A stretch of DNA of 64,000 bases, from the NCBI GenBank assembly GCA_950295325.1, contig OX485805.1, positions 46,898,758 to 46,962,757 on the forward strand, read 5' to 3'. Below the pieces are notes generated by a model. The model was not told the origin of the DNA. It saw only the letters and a program-made list of their open reading frames with translations, and ran no database searches. The stretch comes from Polytrichum commune. Its lineage: Eukaryota > Streptophyta > Polytrichopsida > Polytrichales > Polytrichaceae. Positions 57,701 through 64,000 of this stretch are shown here, piece by piece (the first letter of the stretch is position 1; every line of letters starts with the position of its first letter). The translations under genes and the position numbers were made by a program.

Positions 57701-60700
57701 ATGGCGAGGTTACATCAAGCAGCTTCGGCTGTGAAAAACAAGGTACAAGGAACACTCACCAACTGCTTCTCCCACAAGCACCAGTTGGTGGAAGGAGATG
57801 AGCATGATGATGGTGTTGATCCTCCAACTTCAAGCAGCAGGGATGTGAGTGATGAATCAGAGCGTAGTAGTAGCCTTGGGCCATCTGCTTCGAATTTGAC
57901 AGAGTATTTTGATGCGGATGGCACCGGAAGCGACATCGACATGACCCCGGAAGAAGAATTAGAAGTAGAAGAATCTGAAGAGTCGGGAGGCAAAGGAGGA
58001 TTATTTGAAGGTGGACATATTGGTAGTCATCTTGATAAAAATAGTTTGCAGAATGGGAATCATCTTCATAGTGGTGAGTTGGTGGTAGAGAAACAACAAC
58101 AACAAGATTCATCACAATTGCATACCAAAAATCATCGCCATTATTTGCACCACAGGGGGGCGTTGCCGGGGGACATGGTGCAAGTGGATGAGGAGAAGGT
58201 CGCTGCCATGCGAGCAATTCTTGTGGAGGATCCGTCGCTTGACCAAAAGAAGGTAGGGTGGGTTTTTTTGGTTCGTTGAATTTTGTCGCAGATTTGGTCA
58301 ATTTGTTGGGTTTGGTTTCGGTTTCGGTTTCTCAGTTTTGTCAATGTCAACTTCTTTGCAGGGTTTGTAGGTTGTTTTTTGTTGGATGGGTGTGTAAAAT
58401 CATTCCTTGTGCTTGCTATTTCAGAGAGTTATTGAAAATTCTGGGTTGTTGAGGGAACATGGAGGATTTTGGCACATCTTGTCAAGTGAATTTTGTTGTG
58501 GGAGCTGTAATTGTGTCCCGGATCTCATCATATATGGTGGTTTCAGTTGGTGAATTTGCAGTGTTCGTCAGTTTTTGGAATTCTTTGGTTTCTCTGTTTT
58601 TGTCATTGTCAACTTCTTCGCAGGGTTTGTAGGTTTTTTTAAATGGCTGTGTAGAATTCTGTGAAAAGGGATGGCGAACGGAAAATATCATCTTGTCAAG
58701 TGAATTCTGTTCTGGGAGCTATAAATTCTGTCCTGGATCTCATCATACATGGTGGTGAGTTGGAAGTGGAAGCAATCCTCTCTCCCACCCCTCACGCCTT
58801 CCTCTTTGTTTCCATTTTCATCACGATTCCTTTCGTCAGAGCAGGGACATTCCAGGCACACCAAAGTTCAACAGAATTCCTTCCTCCTGCGAGAAATCTA
58901 TGTCCTTGTTAAAGCTCAGATATTGTCATTCGTGAACTGTTATGCTAAAATAATTACAAGGTTACCTTACAACTTTTGTTCTCCCCATTACACTTGGCTC
59001 CTAATAAATAACCTTGAAAGTGGGACACTTGTGAGGATTAAAATCAAGAAGGTAAATTCTGCTTTTGAAATAGAATCCAAGCAAGAGTTTCTGAAAGTAG
59101 GTCAAGGAAAGGTGGTGCAAAGCAAACATAAAGAGAGATTGTAATTGTAGAATTGATTTTTCTTGTAGTTGAGATCATTGAGTCAGTAATATATATCAAT
59201 CAAGCATAGTGGAAACCCTGGCAGATGGAGAGTGCGACGTTGATGCGGTTTTTGATTGCACGCAATTTGGATCTGCAAAAATCATCTGAGATGTTTGCAC
59301 AGCATTGCAAATGGAGGGATGAGTTTGTGCCCAAGGGCTTCATTGTGGAGTCCCAGATACCCAATCAGCTGGCTGCTGAAAAAACATATATTCAAGGTCT
59401 GGATAGAAATGGTCGACCCCTCATGATCGTTGTTGGCTGCAAGCATCTGGCCAAGGAGCGTGATATGGAAGAGTTCAAACGTACGTGCTCCAACAATTTG
59501 AACTCAATTTTCTCCAGTAATTTGAACTCAATGTGCTCCAAGAAATTTCTCATGAAGAAAATGTCATCGCTTAATCATCAACGTTTGCATTACATAAATC
59601 TGAGTTTCATGTGGAAAGGTATCAAAGTCATTCCAATTTCATGACTTACTTTGAAAGGCACCTAAAATGGTGTTCTTGAAAGTTTGGTAAGGAGTTTAAT
59701 TTTATATACCGGTGGCTGTTTTTGGGCCAAAGTTAAAGGCCTCCCATTCATCTCAGTAAGTTTGGGGGTTCTGACACCACTTCAACACTCCATTGTCATT
59801 ATAAAGTGTCAGAAGTGAGCCAAAACTTCCTACCAACCCATGAGTTTTGGGAGACTTTAAGGATATCTCTAATGTGTCAAACTTACTCACACGGAGTTTT
59901 TGGGTTTACATTCTTGAATTTGGCATCATTCTTGCAGGGTATGCAGCATATTGTATGGACAAGACAATAGCAAGGTAAGCTTTTAAAAACCTCTTCAAAA
60001 CTTTGCCACAGAGAAGCATGATCATAAATTTATAGGGCAGCACAGTTTCTGCAAATACTTTGGTATTCAACATTTTTGTTTTCTGTCTTCTTAATGTTGT
60101 GTAATGTCAGGTGATTTCCACGTATGATTCAATAGGTCTTGACCAATGTGAATATGAAATATGCCGAATTTCTTAGAAAAAAGAACTATTTTATGTCAAA
60201 TTGGATAGCACTGTGCAGTATAATGATGAATTGTTTTTGGTGAGGATTCCCGACTAATTGAAAATTCTTGTGTGATGCAGTATGCCAGAGGGTGTAGACA
60301 AGTTCTGTTGTATATTCGATTTGGAAAATACAGGACTCAGGAATTTTGACACCTCAGCATTATTCGTCATTCTTGACTTCTTCCAGGTACCATATTTATT
60401 CATCACTGGGGTACTTCCAAGTATTGAGAATACCTCATTGTAAGTTCTGCCGAGCATATTGCTCCGTAGTTTTGAGACCAAGTGGTTTTGTATTGACTTA
60501 GTTGTTACAACTTTTGTCAATAGGCTCACTACCCAGAACGACTGGCTAAAATATACATGATTCACGTTCCATACATATTTTGGGGAGTGTGGAAGGTTGC
60601 ATCAAAGGCGTTACTTCCAAGGACACGAGCAAAGGTGAATCATGTTCAGGATTTTTGGGTTATGTTACACTGTAGTAGGTATCCTTTGTTTGGTTTTTTC

Positions 60701-61335
60701 ATCAACATTTCGAGAACATTGTTTTGTTGTATAAATATATTTGTTTTGCAAAATCAAGAGATGGTATTGATCAGTCTTGAACTGGTATCGTCTTTTTTTT
60801 AATACTGTTTGGGCATCTATAATGAGAATGTCACCCTTTTTTGATACCAATAAGGTATGGGTATTTGGCAGTATTTTTACTTCAATACCATTCAGGTCCA
60901 TATACCATGCAAGAACCTTTATACCTAGGTAAAATGGCCCTCGTATCATCATGGTTTAGAATGGTGTTGACTTAAACAATAACTTGGGTATACAAAGATT
61001 CTCTCACCTTGACATACCCACTAAATGTCAATATTTGACTGGTATTACAATGTTGATACACATGGGTATGTTCTTTGATACAATTATTGGTGTTGATTAT
61101 TGATACCATGCATTTGCCTATATACCAGTCCAACATTGGTTTTGACACCACATATTCTTCTTCTTCTTTTTGTTTTTTGTGTTTGCAGATAACGTTCCTC
61201 ACTGATGACGAGGCATATAGAGTTTTGAAACAAGAATTTGGTGAAGAGTGCCTACCCAGGAAGTATGGTGGGAGGACCGAGTTCCAACTTGCTCAAGATT
61301 ATCGTCTGGAAACACCTGTTTGCGTATTCAGCTGA
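57701..61335 (+). CDS. Sec14-like CRAL-TRIO lipid-transfer protein, six exons, 402 residues
   Basis: The model is join(57701..58252, 59225..59480, 59938..59974, 60281..60386, 60524..60634, 61189..61335), including a 37-bp exon, all junctions GT..AG and phase-consistent. Residues 1-184 are hydrophilic, with an acidic stretch near 86-100 (TPEEELEVEESEES) and Gln- and His-rich tracts. The CRAL-TRIO N-terminal helices begin at ESATLMRFLIARNLDL, with CKWRDEFVPKG. The lipid-binding domain follows: AAEKTYIQGLDRNGRPLMIV, EEFKRYAAYCMDKTIASMP, FCCIFDLEN, AHYPERLAKIYMIHVPYIFWGVWK and LPRKYGGR. Such proteins bind or exchange phosphatidylinositol and related lipids at membranes; the ligand here is unknown. 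All conserved blocks are intact. Confidence 0.88.
58335..58760 (+). repeat. Tandem duplication in intron 1 of the Sec14-like gene
   Basis: Two units of about 230-250 bp share GTCAACTTCTTTGCAGGG, TTTGTAGGTTGTTTTTT-like text, CTTGTCAAGTGAATTTTG, GGGAGCT and GGATCTCATCATA. Both copies carry TTCTTTGCAGGGTTTG or TTCTTCGCAGGGTTTG, which look like splice acceptors, so cryptic exons are conceivable. Confidence 0.7.
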
Positions 61336-61927
61336 TTTTGAAGGCCATAATAGTTCAATTTTTTATGCTTTCCTCAACCACACTGTTTCACTAACCCCAA
61401 ATATTTTATAGAAACATATAGCGGTGTATAAATATACCGCAAACACATGTAGAATATTTGCCAGACTGACATGACCCTTCTTTTTTGGGGGACAATTAAC
61501 TGACCACTACAACGTAGAAATTGCATACAGAAGAAATTAGGACCATTTTTTTACGCCCAAAAAGTTGTTCATAGCACATTCCATTGTTCAGATGAGTGAC
61601 AATAGGCTATGACATTGTGCAAATGCATCTGCAACAATCCTACCATTCAGAGATGTGCAATTTTCCACACTGCAACAGAGGTATGTGCACTCTCTTGTAA
61701 ATTGGAAACAAGTAATTCGATGACTTTGATAATCCCATTCATTCAGCATCCATTTGGAAATATGTAGGATTCCAGTCCCACAATTCGCAGTGATATGTAG
61801 GATTCCAGTGAAAAGAGGTTTTTAGGGTTTCAATTACAATCATAAACTTCACTGGCTTAGGCTTCTGCCTGGATGAGAACAGATATCTAGTACTTGAAGG
61901 TGCTCAAGAAATGGAGAAGAGCAAGAA
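61336..61927. other. 3' flank of the Sec14-like gene
   Basis: AT-rich sequence, presumably 3' untranslated region followed by intergenic DNA. No gene or transposon boundary is recognisable. Confidence 0.45.
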
Positions 61928-62246
61928 AGATGGGTCTTAAATGGTCGTTGTTTCTGACTAGCCCACTTCTTCTGAGATTTGAAATATGCAACTAGTATAA
62001 GATGGTTAGCAGATCCAAATTGAGGCTATAGTCACTTTCCTCATAATATTTTAGAGCTTCACATGAATATCTTATCAATGTGAAGATTCTCAAGCTCATT
62101 AAAAGGTCACATATTGAGCACATGGTTCAATCTCTTTTAAACACTTTCTGTCTTTTTGATATCCATCTTGTATCCACATGGGCACATACTACTCAAATAT
62201 AAATGTTTGATCAAAAGAATCAATTGAATTAGACACATCTACCTTA
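61928..62246. mobile_element. MITE family K copy
   Basis: The left end AGATGGGTCTTAAATGGTCG and right end GACACATCTACCTTA are inverted repeats. The body has CTAGCCCACTTCTTCTGAGA and AAGATGGTTAGCAGATCCAA, matching the other copies. Confidence 0.65.
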
Positions 62247-62473
62247 ATATGCAATATAATGGTTCCATGTAGTCATTACATTTGGTCTTGAATTGTTGCG
62301 TTGTTGAAGGTCCATTTACAACTACAGATTGTAGCATTCTTAAGTGCACATTATTAAATGGAATGTGTCCTATATGACTTGAAAGTGTCTGTCGACATCA
62401 TTAACCCAAAAAAGTATGTTGAAATGATCCTTGGAAGTCACATACGACATTTTCTATGCAATGTAGCTGCACT

Positions 62474-62770
62474 TTAGTTCCCGCATCGGTAGTAGTGATT
62501 GAAAGGACTGATAGTTAGTGTGCCGGATGTTTCTGAGAAGAACAAGCCAACCAACAAGAGTTCATCAAAAGGAGAGGTAGCATGGAAGTTGGAACAAACT
62601 GCTACCACTTTATCTGATCCCCAAATTTTTTTGCAAGTTGGAATGTGGTTGTCAACGCATTTACCCACTTTATGTTGGATGACTGGATTTATCAAACTTC
62701 ACTTCACACCTTCAGACTTTAGACAATCGGATTTATTGACAAAAATTATGCAAACCTCAGGCAAGGTTTG
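62474..62770 (+). pseudogene. Possible Ty1/copia polyprotein tail
   Basis: The plus-strand frame ending at 62769 contains GFIKLHFTPSDFRQSDLLTK, which resembles the end of copia integrase/RNase H polyproteins (I..xFxPSxxQxADxLTK). The preceding text is not recognisable and the expected upstream RNase H motifs are missing, so this is at best a relic. Confidence 0.35.
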
Positions 62771-63256
62771 AACAAATAAGAACATTCCACCATGATTTTG
62801 TTTTTGTTGTGGTAACATATGATAATCTACACCAACATATTTATGCAAGTCAAAATTATCAATGTGTGGTTCCCCAATAGAAAACCGGTCAACTCCTCTG
62901 AAGAATTCAAACTTCGCATTCTCCCCCAAGTACTTAATTGTGCCAGCCACCAATTCTCACTACATATATCAACCATTATAACATGCTTGAGGTTTGAAAA
63001 GATGACAGATAAAAAAAAAATGGAAGGAATACCTTTCTCGATGTGGGCTGTGTCTTGTTGGCTAAGAATACATTTCTAAATTTTCAATCTGATGTGGACA
63101 TTCTATTGAGACATGACAGAATCCAGCTGCCTACCACTCAATGACAATATGCTGACAATGCTGACAATGACTGTCAAACAAGTATAATCAAATTTGCTCT
63201 AACAAGGATTTCTAAGTGTTGTATGTCCTCAGTTAACCCATGTGTTTTTCCTGCTT

Positions 63257-64000
63257 CTAAGTCCTTTGTGTGAGGTCACCACTATTTTCTTCCCTATTGA
63301 CCTCCTCTATAATTCGGTCAATCTCAAGATCTAATTGGTGGAAGTATATATTGCCTAAAACAGGAGACAAAACACTACCTTGTGGTATTATTTTCTCACC
63401 TGTAAAAATGTCTACACTTATTATGCCTACTGCAAACATCTGTCTAATAGTGTTCAAGAAAAGTGGGTCTTGTATTCGATCCCCGAGAATGCGCATGAGC
63501 CGGTTTTGCACCAAGCTGTCGTCTGCTTTCCGTACATCAAACTGAAGGAACCACGACACTCCTCGCCATCCATATTTGATGGACTTAAGAGCCGAGTGAA
63601 CACAATTTCCTGGCCCAAACCCGTGCGAATATTTCGTAAAAAAATTGGGTTCGTAAATCTGTGCTAGTAATATACCTCGAATCGCCTCTTGCACCACCTG
63701 ATCCTTGGAGTTCACCACCAAAAAATGTTTTGGCTCGCCACGTCGCCGTCTCACAATGTCCACTTGCCTCACGGGTTTGAACGGAAACGACCCGGACCGC
63801 AATTGTTCGGCCGCAACTTCGAACCATGTCCAATTGATGTCTTGCGAGTGCACGATTCGGCTATCTTTTGGAAGGTGTGAGACTTCGAGTTCATCATTCC
63901 CAAGTGTCCAATTTTTCTGCCTGATTTTCAGCCGTTTGTAGGCGGCTTCAAGCACATAAGGATCCGCAAGTACACTCATCACATTCTCAAACTTGCCATC
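63257..64000 (-). CDS. Group II intron-type reverse transcriptase/maturase, partial
   Basis: The minus-strand frame is open from the window end to TAG at 63257 (about 247 codons visible); an internal Met lies at 63982. It contains reverse transcriptase blocks of the group II intron maturase type: SFPFKPVRQVDIVRRRRGEP, SKDQVVQEAIRGILLAQIYE, HGFGPGNCVHSALKSI, FLQFDVRK and IIPQGSVLSPVLGNIYFHQL. The catalytic YADD block, thumb and maturase X domain are absent because the frame stops first. Some usually conserved positions differ (HGFG where HGFR is usual; RKADDS where RKAYDS or similar is expected). It could be a mitochondrial intron ORF transferred to the nucleus and decaying, a split nuclear maturase gene, or an organellar gene that needs context beyond 64000. 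Confidence 0.7.
   Translation of the reverse strand, partial: DGKFENVMSVLADPYVLEAAYKRLKIRQKNWTLGNDELEVSHLPKDSRIVHSQDINWTWFEVAAEQLRSGSFPFKPVRQVDIVRRRRGEPKHFLVVNSKDQVVQEAIRGILLAQIYEPNFFTKYSHGFGPGNCVHSALKSIKYGWRGVSWFLQFDVRKADDSLVQNRLMRILGDRIQDPLFLNTIRQMFAVGIISVDIFTGEKIIPQGSVLSPVLGNIYFHQLDLEIDRIIEEVNREENSGDLTQRT

Noticed and set aside
16978-61335. Metabolic gene cluster linking GAUT, DPE1 and the Sec14-like genes
   Set aside because: The genes lie more than 8 kb apart, act in different compartments and pathways, and are separated by mobile DNA. Nothing indicates co-regulation.

Overview
This window reads as nuclear DNA of a land plant. I cannot name the species. It has intron-containing genes with GT..AG splice sites, and the products are typical of plants: a pectin-type galacturonosyltransferase, a plastid disproportionating enzyme, two Sec14/CRAL-TRIO proteins and a small plastid-targeted membrane protein. 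Between the genes is a large, AT-rich, transposon-filled background, as in repeat-rich plant genomes. All splice models come from reading frame, splice sites and family knowledge, with no alignment.

Layout. 1-6350: dispersed repeats, several non-autonomous DNA transposons (MITEs) and a tRNA-derived SINE. 6351-8201 (minus): a three-exon gene for a 156-residue plastid membrane protein. 8210-15900: a tandem repeat beside that gene's 5' end, then decayed mobile DNA and one pseudogene. 16978-21383 (plus): a five-exon CRAL-TRIO protein with a C-terminal membrane anchor. 22000-28000: repeats, including a solo LTR split by a long-terminal-inverted-repeat DNA element. 29449-32677 (plus): a five-exon GAUT-family glycosyltransferase. 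33700-42660: MITEs and a decayed LINE with an RNase H domain and a triplicated zinc-finger-like segment. 46008-47948 (plus): intronless, GC-rich 4-alpha-glucanotransferase (DPE1). 48500-54000: a MITE cluster and a nearly 900-bp hairpin-forming inverted repeat. 57701-61335 (plus): a six-exon Sec14-like protein. 62470-64000: a possible copia relic and a partial group II intron-type reverse transcriptase/maturase running off the window.

The genes do not form a pathway cluster. Each is an independent transcription unit isolated by mobile DNA. A common theme is that all four intron-containing genes carry partial tandem duplications of about 100-330 bp in introns or 5' flank. I found no convincing new biological system. 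The best leads are the nested transposon histories with exact target-site duplications, the hairpin locus, the compositionally discordant DPE1 gene and the conserved small plastid protein.
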